Positions 35,401 through 46,934 of a stretch of 64,000 nt of DNA are shown one piece after another. Below the pieces are notes generated by a model. That model did no database searches. It was not told the DNA's origin and worked only from the letters and a program-made list of their open reading frames with translations. This DNA is from Salvia splendens (lineage: Eukaryota > Streptophyta > Magnoliopsida > Lamiales > Lamiaceae): NCBI RefSeq assembly GCF_004379255.2, contig NC_056046.1, positions 14,632,001-14,696,000 of the forward strand, read 5' to 3'. The number at the start of each line of letters is the position of its first letter. Position 1 is the stretch's first letter. The position numbers and the translations under genes were made by a program.

Positions 35401-37213
35401 GACCATCCACTACGGGTCTCGCCGGCGTCCCGCGCCGTCCCGTCGAGCCAAGAGACGGGCTGTCTCGCCACGCGCCTAGGCGACGTGGCGCGACCCGGCG
35501 TCGTGCGTGACGCCCACTCGCTGGCCCGCGAGTGGGCGTCGTCACGTGATGACGCAATAAATATATTTTTTTTAAAAATTCAAATTTTAAAAAAAATAAA
35601 ATAAAAATAAAAAATTTGTAACGGTAATAATACCGTTTTTTTGTTTTTTTTATTTTTATTTTTATTTTTAATTAATTTTTTTACTCTATAAATACTCCTA
35701 AACCCATCCTCATTTCACACACAACTACACATCTATTCTTCATATCATCTAAATTTTCTCTCAAATTTTCATATAACAACTCAAGATGTCCGGCGACGGC
35801 GACAGCAACTACGGCGGTTCTGGCTCCGGCGGGTGGGATCTCAACGCTTTCGGCGATTGGGAGACCATGATCAACACATTGGGCGGTTCCGGTTCGTCAA
35901 CGTCGGGGACCCAGGGTTCGGCGACGCCGGGGGGGTACCAACCACCCAATTTTGACCTTGATGCATATGTCCGTCCCTCCGCCCCGCGGTATTCGCAGGG
36001 ATTATCCCAGATCCGGCTGGATTTTCCCGTTTAACCCGCCGGGAGTAGGCCGAGGCGGTGGAGGTGGCCGAGGCGATGGAGGTGGCCGAGGCGGTGTACA
36101 ACCCCAGGCGGCGAGGACGAGGAGGAAGAAGAAGAAGAGGATCTAGGCCGGCATCCGTACAACAACCTCGAAACGCTGGCGGTGTACGATCCCATCGTCG
36201 GGAATCAACAATCCCGGAAGTGTTTCTGGGAAAAGGTCTGCGAGGTCTACCACCAGATAAAGCCGAAAGGCTCCCACAAGCGCAAATTTAAAATGATCCG
36301 CTCTCACTTTGACCGAGTCGACCGACAGGTCAAAAAATTCTACGGCATCTACTCGGCCGAAGAGGCGTGCTACCAAAGCGGCGCCACGACAACCGACATT
36401 TTGACGTCCGATTTGCGCGCCTACTACCAGGACGAACGTCATCAATTCAGATTTGTTGATGTTTGGCAGGCCGTCAAGGACTAGGAACGGTGGGCCGGCG
36501 GTTTTCGCTCCAGCTCGGGCTCAACCTCAAAGCGCACGAAGCATACGGCGAGTGGCCAATACTCGTCTGGTGGTGACACCGCTGAGGGCATCAGCCAACC
36601 TGAGACTGAATCCCAGGAGTTTGCGGGTACGGTCGGCGATGCTGGAGGATCCGCGAGTGGGCGCCGTCGGCCGCAAGGGACGAAGGCGGCGAAAGCGGCT
36701 AGAGCAAGGAAGGGCCGAGGCGAATCAAGCCAGCCGGCCTCGAGATCGGGCTCGCGGGGAGGCTCGGACACACTTATGGTGGCGTACATGACCGCCACAA
36801 TGGCGGACACTTCCCGCTTCTCGTACGCCCAATTCACGGCCTGGTGGAACGGAATTGTGCATATGGCAGCACAACTTGGCCTTCCGACTCCCCCTCAACC
36901 TCGACCGCCTCCGGATGATGATTAGCCGGCGGAGTAGTTTTTTTATTTTTCTTTAAATTTGTATTTTAAATTATGTTGTGTGTTTTTTTATGTTGTGTGT
37001 TTTTTAATAAAGTGTGTTTATTTTAATTGAATTGGATTGGGAAAAAAAATAAAAACTGAAATTGAATGAATAGTAAGTAAGGGACGGTTAAGGGACGGAG
37101 CGTTGCAGGTTCCGTCCCTTAGTTAAGGGATGGAGGAAAAAATGACAGTGGGCCCTCAAATAGTGGTCAAATAGTATTTAAGGGACGGTATAGAGACAAC
37201 ATAGTAGATGGCC
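35401..37213 (+). mobile_element. PIF/Harbinger derivative carrying only the accessory gene
   Basis: 1813 bp with terminal repeats GACCATCCACTACGGGTCTC and (inverted) GGCCATCTACTATGTTGTCTC, flanked by TTA (35398-35400 and 37214-37216). It contains the Myb/NAM-associated accessory gene, now broken, and no transposase gene. Both ends resemble the 33471-34674 family. Confidence 0.87.
35786..36925 (+). pseudogene. Harbinger-associated Myb/NAM-like accessory protein
   Basis: In plant genomes this family is often labelled glutathione S-transferase T3-like or NAM-associated, but it is the DNA-binding partner of a Harbinger transposase. The frame begins MSGDGDSNYGGSGS with a Gly-rich N-terminus, shifts frame around 36020-36150, then resumes with YDPIVGNQQSRKCFW and a trihelix-like region to WQAVKD. 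A TAG at 36482-36484 interrupts it. The same frame then continues through a basic Ser/Gly-rich tail and WWNGIVHMAAQLG to a normal stop at 36923-36925. One frameshift and one premature stop are therefore the main lesions. Confidence 0.78.
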
Positions 37214-37682
37214 TTATGCATAAGAACCTAGGTACCAGGTTTCTGATCCTGCCAAATTGTTTATTCAATTTTTGTATACTCCTAGCTTTACAACTATAAT
37301 AACTCCTTTGCTTTATTGTTATTGTTAAATCAGAAAAAAAATGATCTTTAAAATTAAATTTATGTTTTATTTTGAAAAAATATGTTCTTCCATTATTTCA
37401 ATGCCGTCAGTGTCACTATATACACTTTAGTTTATATTGTTCTTCTCAAATTATTTATCTACATCTCTCTCATTTACATATAGTATTTTTTAAGTCGCAA
37501 CTGTTTCTAGCATTGTTAATACTAAAAATATGCAACGATTATTAACAATGGCTTGAGCCCACCAGTATCAAAATCATATATCCGCGACTGATTTTTGTGG
37601 ACTTGTGGATGAAGGTTTCACTTAACATATCTTATACCTAGGATTGTGATGCCCATCGTGTGCAAAAAGTTACCTTTGATTA
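37214..37682. other. AT-rich spacer
   Basis: About 470 bp before the next LTR element. Nothing recognised. Confidence 0.5.
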
Positions 37683-38990
37683 TGATGTGTAATTTTCGAG
37701 CTTTTATATCAATGAATTACTTACACACAAGCTTAATAAAATAGCTCTAAAATTACAACTTTCTGCAAGAGTACAGATGTAGTTGTAGTAAAAGAGTGTC
37801 GAACCACAGGGAGGCGTAGGTTATTTAATTAGAGAAAGATAAAAATAAAGAAAGGATAAAACAAACAAAGATAAATAAAATACAAAACTAGAAAATAGGA
37901 TAAGAAGAAATCATTGCTCCTATATGTCTTGGGCATACGAATTGGGATACTTCGATGGATTACTACGATCAAGACTATGCTTAAGAGGATTAAGTTTGTT
38001 TTACGCTCCCTATCCGCTGAACACTTCAAGAGAATTGTATACCTAGGATAAGCTGAACACGTCTCCCAAGTTCTAGTCACTAACCTATCACTCCTGCTAG
38101 GTCGCGCAGTAAGCTTTAGTTTAGCTTCTATGATTGTCAAACACGATAATTAGCTCATTTTAACTTAATGCCCACGCGGAAGCGCAGCAGACACTAAACC
38201 AAAAATATAGAAGAAAACTATCGATCCACTCGAGATTATCTCCCTGAACAAGTATCAAATCTCGAGTTCCTTGCATATGAGTACGACCAAAATCTATGCT
38301 AAAGAGGCAATAGAATAATGGCTACAAAGTTCTACCTATCTAGACGTCTCAAGATTTGTAGAATAATTAAACAATTCATAAACAAGAATCACACGTAAAT
38401 CAAACCATAATAATCATCTAAGTATCCAACAATTCACCCTACAACATATTCGGAGCAACGAAGGAAATCTAGCCAAACATACTAAAATGAATTACACCAA
38501 AAGAACCGTGAACCGTGAACTCCGTGGTGTTCTCCAACTCTAGATGATGGATGATCTCCTCCGGGATGGAGTATGGATCCTCCCTTCCTCTTCTTCCTTC
38601 TCCTTATTTCTTCCTCAGCCGTCCTCCTTCCTGTTTCTCACGACCTCTTCCTTATTTAATTGCCCAAAACTCCCGAGAGAAAACTGCCAAAATGCAGTTA
38701 CAGCACCAAACGCCCGACCGGGCAGAATTAAAAGAGAAATTCGCCCGACCGGGCGAATAATCTGTTCTCCTCATGCGAAACTGAAAACGCCCGACCGGGC
38801 GTTTTGCAATACGAAAATCGCCCGACCGGGCAAAGTCTCTGGACTCCGAATGCCTTCTCAGCTGTGCATTTCCGACGACTTTCCAGCTTCTAACACCCAA
38901 AACTACACTCAAAGCACGACTTGGTGAGTTACAATTCACATAAAAGTGTGTAGTCTAAGGGGAAAAACATAGAACATATGCTTCGCATCA
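37683..38990 (-). repeat. LTR (3' LTR in element orientation)
   Basis: 1308 bp. It contains four copies of a CGCCCGACCGGGC(G/A) near-palindrome at 38711, 38742, 38788 and 38819. Open frames crossing the LTR (for example 38544-38927) also occur in the other LTR copy and are not regarded as genes. Confidence 0.93.
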
Positions 38991-40684
38991 AATACCCCCA
39001 AACTTAAGCTCTTGCTCGCCCCGAGCAAGATACATTTTAAGCACAAAAACTCAACCAAGTCTAACCCGCAAAGAGATTTTCATCAACAAGAATCATGTAG
39101 GGACGTGAGTGACAAGATCTAAACCCCCGACATTTCCAATCGAGATTTCCCACTCTCAAGAACAATCACTCATCCCCCTAGAACTTCAAGTCAAGGTGCA
39201 CTTCAAGGTAAGTCCAAACATGTGATCATACAACTCAAACCGTCATCATTGACTCGTCAAGCATTACTTACCACATAGACTCGCGGATTTCAAATCAAAC
39301 TTCACTAACTCTACCAAGTTATTTACAAAGCATCCACAAGCATCAACAATAAGGTCCAAGGTCTTAATTAAAGGTTGTAATGGGGCTAGGGGTGAGGTAG
39401 GATAAATATGGATAGTAAGCTCAAAAGCTACACATTTGAGTGCCAAATTCTTCCCTCCTACAACATCCTTCCAACGATCGAACAACCAAAATTTTACAAC
39501 CCAACTCACACTCCCCCAAACTTGAGATCTATTCTAGACAAGATTACATCAAACAATTGTCGAAGCTCTATCTTTATTTCATCAACTTATTATTTCTTTT
39601 TCTTTTTCTGTTTTTGTAAAGACCTCGACTTTTGCGAATTTGGAGGTCGTCTTTTTTTTTTTTTTTTTCTTTTTTCTAAGAACTTCATTCTTTTCACGTT
39701 ACATCAAGTCTAGAGAAGTCTACTCTTTACAGTCCACCACCCCCACACTCACAACTCAAAACACCAAGCTCAACTTGTATTTAGCACCCAAATAGTAGCA
39801 AGGTCTATTGATGAGGCTAACATTAGACTTTTTTCAGTGGCTAAGTGTTTGGCTAAGTGTTTACACAAAGAATAAGGAAGTAAGCTCAAGGTGGCTTCTA
39901 GGGGATCATGTGATGGACTAGGCATGTGATCATTTGGCCATAGAGTTCATCCTAGTGCCTTATCCTCCCATATCGTTGACACAAATGAATACAAGCACGC
40001 AACTCGATAAAGCAAATCAATTCAAGATAATTTCCACAAGACATATGACTTTCATACTCTCCTCAACTCAAGAAATCGGATGTAATCACAACATGCTCTT
40101 TCAAATAAATTCATGCACAGATTCTATCCATCCTAAGCTTCAAAGATCAAGTAAGATCAAGCAAGATTTCCCAACCAGAAAGCCGAAGATCTAGCATGCA
40201 CCCGTCAATTACATGATTCACAACACTTTAGCAAATAATACACCCAAAAAACATGCATCCCAAATCATTCACAACCCCCCCAAACTTGAATGCTTCATTG
40301 TCCTCAATGTATGTATTTTCCTTTGTAGGTGTGCTTCCTCATAAGCTCGAATGTGAATCCTATCTCCATGTTGCTCCTACAAAAAGAAAAACTAAAACAA
40401 CAAAAAGAAAACAAAATACTCAATTCATAAAAAAAAATACATCGAAGGAAAGAATTGAGCAAACAAAACCCTCGATTTATTAAGAGAGGAAAAAAAAAAA
40501 AAACTAAAAACTCATTGGGTTGCCTCCCAACTAGCGCCTTTGTTTAAAGTCGTTGGCTCGACTTAGTCTTCTAGCTACAACTCTGAAACAAGAAAATAAA
40601 ATGTTAGAAAACTATACAAAAATAAAAACAAAAAGAATCCTAAATTAAATAACCAGTTGCCTCCCCGGCAACGGCGCCAAAACT
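38991..40684 (-). other. non-coding interior of the LTR element
   Basis: 1694 bp without a gene-like frame. CCCCCAAACTT motifs (polypurine-like on the minus strand) recur at about 38995, 39512 and 40266. A T-rich run of nearly 20 bases lies near 39650-39668. The primer-binding region is at the right end, about 40655-40679. Confidence 0.8.
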
Positions 40685-41992
40685 TGATGTGTAATTTTCG
40701 AGCTTTTATATCAATGAATTACTTACACACAAGCTTAATAAAATAGCTCTAAAATTACAACTTTCTGCAAGAGTACAGATGTAGTTGTAGTAAAAGAGTG
40801 TCGAACCACAGGGAGGCGTAGGTTATTTAATTAGAGAAAGATAAAAATAAAGAAAGGATAAAACAAACAAAGATAAATAAAATACAAAACTAGAAAATAG
40901 GATAAGAAGAAATCATTGCTCCTATATGTCTTGGGCATACGAATTGGGATACTTCGATGGATTACTACGATCAAGACTATGCTTAAGAGGATTAAGTTTG
41001 TTTTACGCTCCCTATCCGCTGAACACTTCAAGAGAATTGTATACCTAGGATAAGCTGAACACGTCTCCCAAGTTCTAGTCACTAACCTATCACTCCTGCT
41101 AGGTCGCGCAGTAAGCTTTAGTTTAGCTTCTATGATTGTCAAACACGATAATTAGCTCATTTTAACTTAATGCCCACGCGGAAGCGCAGCAGACACTAAA
41201 CCAAAAATATAGAAGAAAACTATCGATCCACTCGAGATTATCTCCCTGAACAAGTATCAAATCTCGAGTTCCTTGCATATGAGTACGACCAAAATCTATG
41301 CTAAAGAGGCAATAGAATAATGGCTACAAAGTTCTACCTATCTAGACGTCTCAAGATTTGTAGAATAATTAAACAATTCATAAACAAGAATCACACGTAA
41401 ATCAAACCATAATAATCATCTAAGTATCCAACAATTCACCCTACAACATATTCGGAGCAACGAAGGAAATCTAGCCAAACATACTAAAATGAATTACACC
41501 AAAAGAACCGTGAACCGTGAACTCCGTGGTGTTCTCCAACTCTAGATGATGGATGATCTCCTCCGGGATGGAGTATGGATCCTCCCTTCCTCTTCTTCCT
41601 TCTCCTTGTTTCTTCCTCAGCCGTCCTCCTTCCTGTTTCTCACGACCTCTTCCTTATTTAATTGCCCAAAACTCCCGAGAGAAAACTGCCAAAATGCAGT
41701 TACAGCACCAAACGCCCGACCGGGCAGAATTAAAAGAGAAATTCGCCCGACCGGGCGAATAATCTGTTCTCCTCATGCGAAACTGAAAACGCCCGACCGG
41801 GCGTTTTGCAATACGAAAATCGCCCGACCGGGCAAAGTCTCTGGACTCCGAATGCCTTCTCAGCTGTGCATTTCCGACGACTTTCCAGCTTCTAACACCC
41901 AAAACTACACTCAAAGCACGACTTGGTGAGTTACAATTCACATAAAAGTGTGTAGTCTAAGGGGAAAAACATAGAACATATGCTTCGCATCA
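40685..41992 (-). repeat. LTR (5' LTR in element orientation)
   Basis: 1308 bp, one base different from the partner as far as I could read. It contains the same four CGCCCGACCGGGCG-type palindromes at the matching offsets. Confidence 0.93.
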
Positions 41993-42302
41993 GATTACAA
42001 ACAAAAATCTCAAATTTCATCATTTGAATATTATCCGAACTTATGCAATTGAGACCTCGTTATAATTCTTATAAAATTATCTTTAATTTGACATATATAT
42101 TTATAAAAAGAAAAAAAAGACATATATATTTTGTAAAAATATCATTTAAATCAAGAGAGTTATGTGAATTTAAGACTTAATTTAAATTTATTTTTATATA
42201 CTTAACTTTTTTTACCTTCTATAATATTTTCATTTGTACAGTCAAATTATTACTTATCTTTATGCCAGTCAAGTTGACGGTGTTTTACTATTGAATTATA
42301 TA
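41993..42302. other. AT-rich spacer
   Basis: About 310 bp, no gene. It ends in the left copy of the SINE target duplication. Confidence 0.5.
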
Positions 42303-42841
42303 TATATATTTTTTTTTCAATTCCTTTTTAGGTTTTTTTTTTTACACACACATCGGACACACAAATCGGACACACACACCTACACACACACACATTGGAG
42401 TTCGAGATACATTGGCAAGCGAACCAGCCTTTTCCAGCCCCTCGTGGTCCCACGAACTAGCCTCTCCCTCCCCCTCGTGGTCCCTCGAACTAGCCTCGTC
42501 CTGTCCCTCGTGGTCCCACGAACTAGCTGCTGCACCACCCTCAGACGGGTCCAGGCCAAGCACCGGCCTCTCCCTTTCCCTCGTGGTCCCACGAACTAGC
42601 TGCTGCACCACCCTCAGACGGGTCTCGTGAGAGTAAGCGGACCACCCTCAGGCGGGTCCAGGCTTGAAAGTAGACCACCCTCAGGCTGGTCCAGACCCGT
42701 ATGCTTGCAAAGTCCCAAGGCAACAAGGCCCACAGGGAAATTAATCCCAAGTTTCGCCATCCAGGATTCGAACTTAGGACCTCCTGGATGGCGCCATATC
42801 CTTGCCTCCCTTCCCAACCAGTTGAGCTAGGAGGCTTGGAT
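42303..42841 (-). mobile_element. tRNA-derived SINE with a repeat-built body
   Basis: The element is flanked by a 15-bp target duplication CTATTGAATTATATA (42288-42302 and 42842-42856). On the minus strand the head contains a pol III A box TAGCTCAACTGG (42818-42829) and B box AGTTCGAATCC (42764-42774). The other end has an A-rich tail. The body, about 370 bp, is unusual: four or so units around CCCTCGTGGTCCCACGAAC and four around CCACCCTCAGACGGGTC. At 539 bp it is long for a plant SINE. Open frames through it come from the repeats. Confidence 0.85.
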
Positions 42842-42856
42842 CTATTGAATTATATA

Positions 42857-43484
42857 GTTATTAAAATGTTATTATTCTGTTTGTATTAGATGTTTTAAAG
42901 TGTTCTACTCTACATTTTTTTTGTGATTTTAATTTTATAGGAGTATTTAATTAATTGAAACATATTTTTATTTATCAAATAAAAGGTTGTTATACATTTC
43001 TTTTAAAGTTTACGTAATGATCTTGCTTTTTATTTTCGTTGATTTTATTGCGAAATTGTAATCAATAGGTGAAAATTATATGGTTCATGCATAGCACGGG
43101 TGGTGATACTAGTTTATACAAAATGAGACTCTTAGTAATAACTTTATACATTCAAACTACATTCACCAATTGTATTCTTCATCCAAGGGAGCGCTATTTA
43201 TTTAGTCTATCAGAATAAACCTTCATCAGCAGCAAAATAAGTATAAAAACCTCAAAATACCCATTTAACAGAACAATGAATTCTCAAAACAAAAGCCTCG
43301 ACATTCCAGTAGCAGCCAGGACAAAGAGCAGCAACAAAATTACTACAGCCATAATATTATCCAAAAACTAAAGCAGAAACACAGTTCCGTAATGAAATCG
43401 AAACCAACTCTACAGCTTAAGGTCGATGTGATTACCGGCTAATTCAAATTAGAGACACCAACCAAGCAAGAGAAGAATAATCAT
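42857..43484. other. spacer and TOC34 3' region
   Basis: About 630 bp. The right part should contain the 3' UTR of the minus-strand TOC34 gene. No other feature recognised. Confidence 0.5.
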
Positions 43485-45674
43485 TCATGCCCATGAAGAT
43501 TTGGTCTCTTTAGCAGCATCGTTCTTGATCAACTTCTGAATTGGTTTGATGACAAACAAGTACTGTCCAACGAGGAGAAAGACATAAGATTGTGCTCTAG
43601 AAATTTGTGAACCTGCAAGTTAGCAAGAGAGTGCTACAGAAATACACAGAAAAGATAAAAGCTTACTTGGAATGCCAGAATCAAGGGGATGAACAGCTTT
43701 CCCCTGTCATTAGCATTAGACCCTTCAATCAACTTCTGGTCGATGAGAATACCTCTTTTTCCATTCAAGGCAACATCAGTGATAGTATGCACCAAATTGG
43801 GAATCCAAGGAGTACCTGTTGGAAGGATCTGACATCCACAAAACTCGTCTCAGGAACCTAAACCAAACATAAACGATGAAAAACTCTTCTTTACATGAAA
43901 GAAGTTTACCTTCTCATCACTGTCATTCTTGTTACACCTCCCACTGTTCTCAACCAGTGCAACGGGAATAGCAAAGTTCTAAGATAAGAAGAAACGATAG
44001 TTAGAGGGAGGGAAATGGGAAACCAAGAATGCCAATGCCAGTAAAAGAAAAATAATAACAGTGACACAGAGACCCAAATCCCAGAATAGTAGACTATTAA
44101 TAAGAAAACATCACGGCTGAAAGGCTGAGAGACCACATGTTCAGTAGTCAATCATAATACTATTTGATTTTGGAAAGAACTTTCAAAACGAATAAAGCTT
44201 TGTTGGAAAAGGCAGCTCAAAGTTTGTATATCGCCAGACATTAACTTAAATAGCAGTAAACCAATCAACAGCACATTGAGGACGCAGTTGAAAACAAGAA
44301 GTTGACACAGGTATCTGATGAGAATTATTTCCTCATCCAATGAAGTTAAAAGCTTGCTTTCTATTCCTAGGCCGAAATAAACACATCTCTTGCAGAACGA
44401 AATCATATTGTTTTGGGAATAATAAAGCATACATAACAAAACTGACAGGCCAGGGTCGATCAAGAATCACAATCCTACATCTCTTTCAATCCATAACTGA
44501 CACAGAAGCTAAAGCAACCTAGACTCACGGAGTCATAACAGGAGAAAAGAAATAATTGTAGACATTTTTATAAGTCCCTTAAATGGATACTATAGAAATA
44601 TACAGCCGTTCTTAAGGGCTTCTCAGCACGCAATAGAGTGGGTTAAATAAAAAACAATTAAGGTGAAAATTTATTCCCAGAGGCAGTATACCTGAACTTC
44701 CTTTTTGCTAATCCGAGCACCTTGTCGAACACATTTCAAAAGTGATTCTGATCTCTTGGAAAAGAACTCCTCATAGCTCAACGCATCTGGAGGTGAGAGC
44801 TGAGCATGAGTAAGGACAACCATTGCCTTATGCCAGATATGCTTGCCAAAACTCTCGGTGATAGCTTTTACAATCTGCTTGTCCAAATTATCCACTCTAT
44901 ATGCATCCAAACGGTCCACATAAAGCAAGACATCAATTGTCTTCGTCATAAGAAACCTGCCCAGAAAGCTATCCAAGAAAAGGGTGATAAATAAGAACGA
45001 TTCAATCATAATAAATTTATCACTAACTGTGTCTTTTGATTATAGACAACAAGACCAATAATGTGTACCATTCAATACCTTTTTATGGTATCCAGAACTT
45101 GATCATTGACATATCCCCCTTCAATGAGTCCAGGGGTGTCAATAATGTTCAATGTAAAACCTAATCGTGACCGTGAAACCATCACTGGCCTTGGGGTTTC
45201 CGACTGAAGTGAAGGGAAAAAACAAGTTAATAAGTTACTCAGCAATCACATCAGACATATATCTCAAATTGTAAGGCTAAGTTTCAAAACCAAAATACAT
45301 TTACCTGAAAAGCGCTCACAGTTACCACACGTTCCCCTATGATCGAATTAACTGTTGAAGATTTACCAACACCGCCTTTCCCCATAACAAGGATCGTTAA
45401 AGTGTCAACATTCTACAAAAGATGGTAAAGTTTCACTAAAACATCTGCAAAAAATCTAAAAACTTGGCTGTGAGATTGATCGATTTAGAATAAACCAGTT
45501 CTACTGCATCAGTTAATCTTATCTTATCTACCTGTTCTCTTTTTTTGTTCATTGAAATGCAGCAAATTTACAAACCTGCGTCTTCAATTTTGACAACAAA
45601 TTAACCAACTTTTCTTGAGTGGCTGCCGGAAACTGCTGTATTGCAGTCCATTCTTTGATTAACTGTGCCGCCAT
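43485..45674 (-). CDS. TOC34: chloroplast protein import receptor GTPase TOC34
   Basis: Seven coding exons on the minus strand join in frame: 45576-45674, 45305-45412, 45079-45203, 44692-44956, 43910-43978, 43667-43828 and 43485-43562, giving 301 residues. TOC34 sits in the chloroplast outer envelope, binds preprotein transit peptides and dimerises with TOC159 next to the Toc75 channel. The G domain shows P-loop GKGGVGKS (44-51), DTPG (91-94) and THAQ (160-163). Arg131 in DAYRVDNLD matches the dimer-interface arginine studied in Arabidopsis Toc33 and pea Toc34. A C-terminal hydrophobic anchor (about 265-285) followed by a short basic tail fits tail-anchored insertion. The length matches known TOC33/TOC34 (about 300). 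A non-coding leader exon ends at 46057. Confidence 0.95.
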
Positions 45675-46056
45675 TTTTTCTGCTGTCATCACAATGGGAA
45701 AACACCACATCAATCTTTTGCTCAAGAAAATAGAATTATAAAAATCAAATAAAAAAGAATGTACAAAGAAAACTAAACAATAGCATAAAACTCCCAAAAT
45801 ACAAGCTTAATTCAAAACAATCTCAAGAATACCTAACTTTAATTTCAGCAAATTATAGATTTTAACGACGTTTAACACCTCCAGTAGCACATTCACCATC
45901 AAAATTAGGATGAAGAAACTGAAATCGATGAAAGTCTAAAGCCAACTTACAACAGGAATAAAGAAGCCAGTAAAAACAATGGAAATCTGACACTCGTTAG
46001 AAAGCAGGTTTGGTAGAAAAATTTAAGAGAAGAAGGAGAAGGGTTTTATGAGATAC

Positions 46057-46235
46057 CTGGCGAGTGATAGTTTCGAGAGTTGGGGGGAACGTTATCTGTC
46101 AACCACTCCAGCCGCCGCTATATTTCTGCGATCCAAAATATAGAAAACCCGGTTACACCGGTCTAATCTTCTGTTTCTGCCCTATCTATAGTAAACCCGG
46201 TTAAACCGGTCTACTCTTTATTTCTGAGAATAATA
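46057..46235 (-). promoter_or_regulatory. TOC34 leader exon and proximal promoter
   Basis: The leader exon is about 46057-46135 on the minus strand, with donor GTATCT at 46056. Upstream of it the motif AAACCCGGTTA(C/A)ACCGGTCTA occurs twice (about 46146-46167 and 46192-46214), separated by about 46 bp. The core CCGGTT..AACCGG is palindromic. I do not know a factor for it; its position suggests a promoter element. Confidence 0.45.
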
Positions 46236-46934
46236 AACTTCTCAGTTATTAACATGTGCCCCAATTTTTGTAATAGTGTTCAATGTTCATGTTCTACCAC
46301 TGTTAAAATTATTACTATGACTTAATTGTCTATAAAGTTATAAAAAATTGATTCTTTTTAGGTTGTCTCATATTTTAAAATTTAAAAGATAGTAATTATA
46401 AAGTTTAAAAAATCTTAATTGTCTTATGTGACTATATTTAATTTTAATTTTTTTATTTTTTTAGACTCATAGGTTCAACAACATTTAGCCGTACTCGTCA
46501 ATACAAGTTTGTGTCACTGTTTAAACCTTTCTGATTAGTCATTCAAATTATAAAAAGGGCAAAATAAGTCAGAAAAAATCGTAATTTACAATCAATTAAT
46601 CATATTATTGCTTTCTCTTCCATAAAAAGTATGAAACCTTTCTCAAATTGATAATTTGACGAGAGTAAATTGGTGATAAATCAAGTTAAATCTTTAGTCT
46701 TGGATTTTGGAGTTGGAAGGGTTAAATCTTGCTTGGAAAAAAGGAAATTTTGCAGAAAATATATTAGATACTAATTATGTAATTTTGTTTTAGTATATTT
46801 TAAAATGACCAACATTAAAATTTTAAAAATAATCAAAATATAATAGTTTGCGTGTTATGCAATTATTTAATATGTACCCTACATTAAAAGCTGAGATTAT
46901 TAATATAAAACTTTCCATCAATCTGCGAAGATTA
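46236..46934. other. AT-rich spacer
   Basis: About 700 bp upstream of TOC34. No gene or element recognised. Confidence 0.5.

Larger units (their letters stand above)
37683..41992 (-). mobile_element. non-autonomous LTR retrotransposon with nearly identical LTRs
   Basis: 4310 bp flanked by GATTA (37678-37682 and 41993-41997). The LTRs are 1308 bp each (37683-38990 and 40685-41992) with TG..CA ends. I found one difference, A at 38606 against G at 41608. Orientation is minus: on that strand the LTR is followed by a primer-binding site TGGCGCCGTTGCCGGGG (40679 downward), which fits tRNA-Asp, and AGTTTGGGGGTATT lies before the other LTR. The 1.7-kb interior has no gag or pol frame, so the element must be moved by enzymes supplied in trans. 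The tRNA-Asp primer would fit an Athila-like relative, but this is a guess. Confidence 0.93.

Noticed and set aside
38544..38927. Open frame of 127 codons, repeated at 41546-41929
   Set aside because: It lies within the LTRs of a non-autonomous element, duplicates with them and has no recognisable domain.
42764..42838. tRNA gene on the minus strand
   Set aside because: A and B boxes are present, but the sequence continues into a repeat body, an A-rich tail and target duplications, so it is a SINE head.
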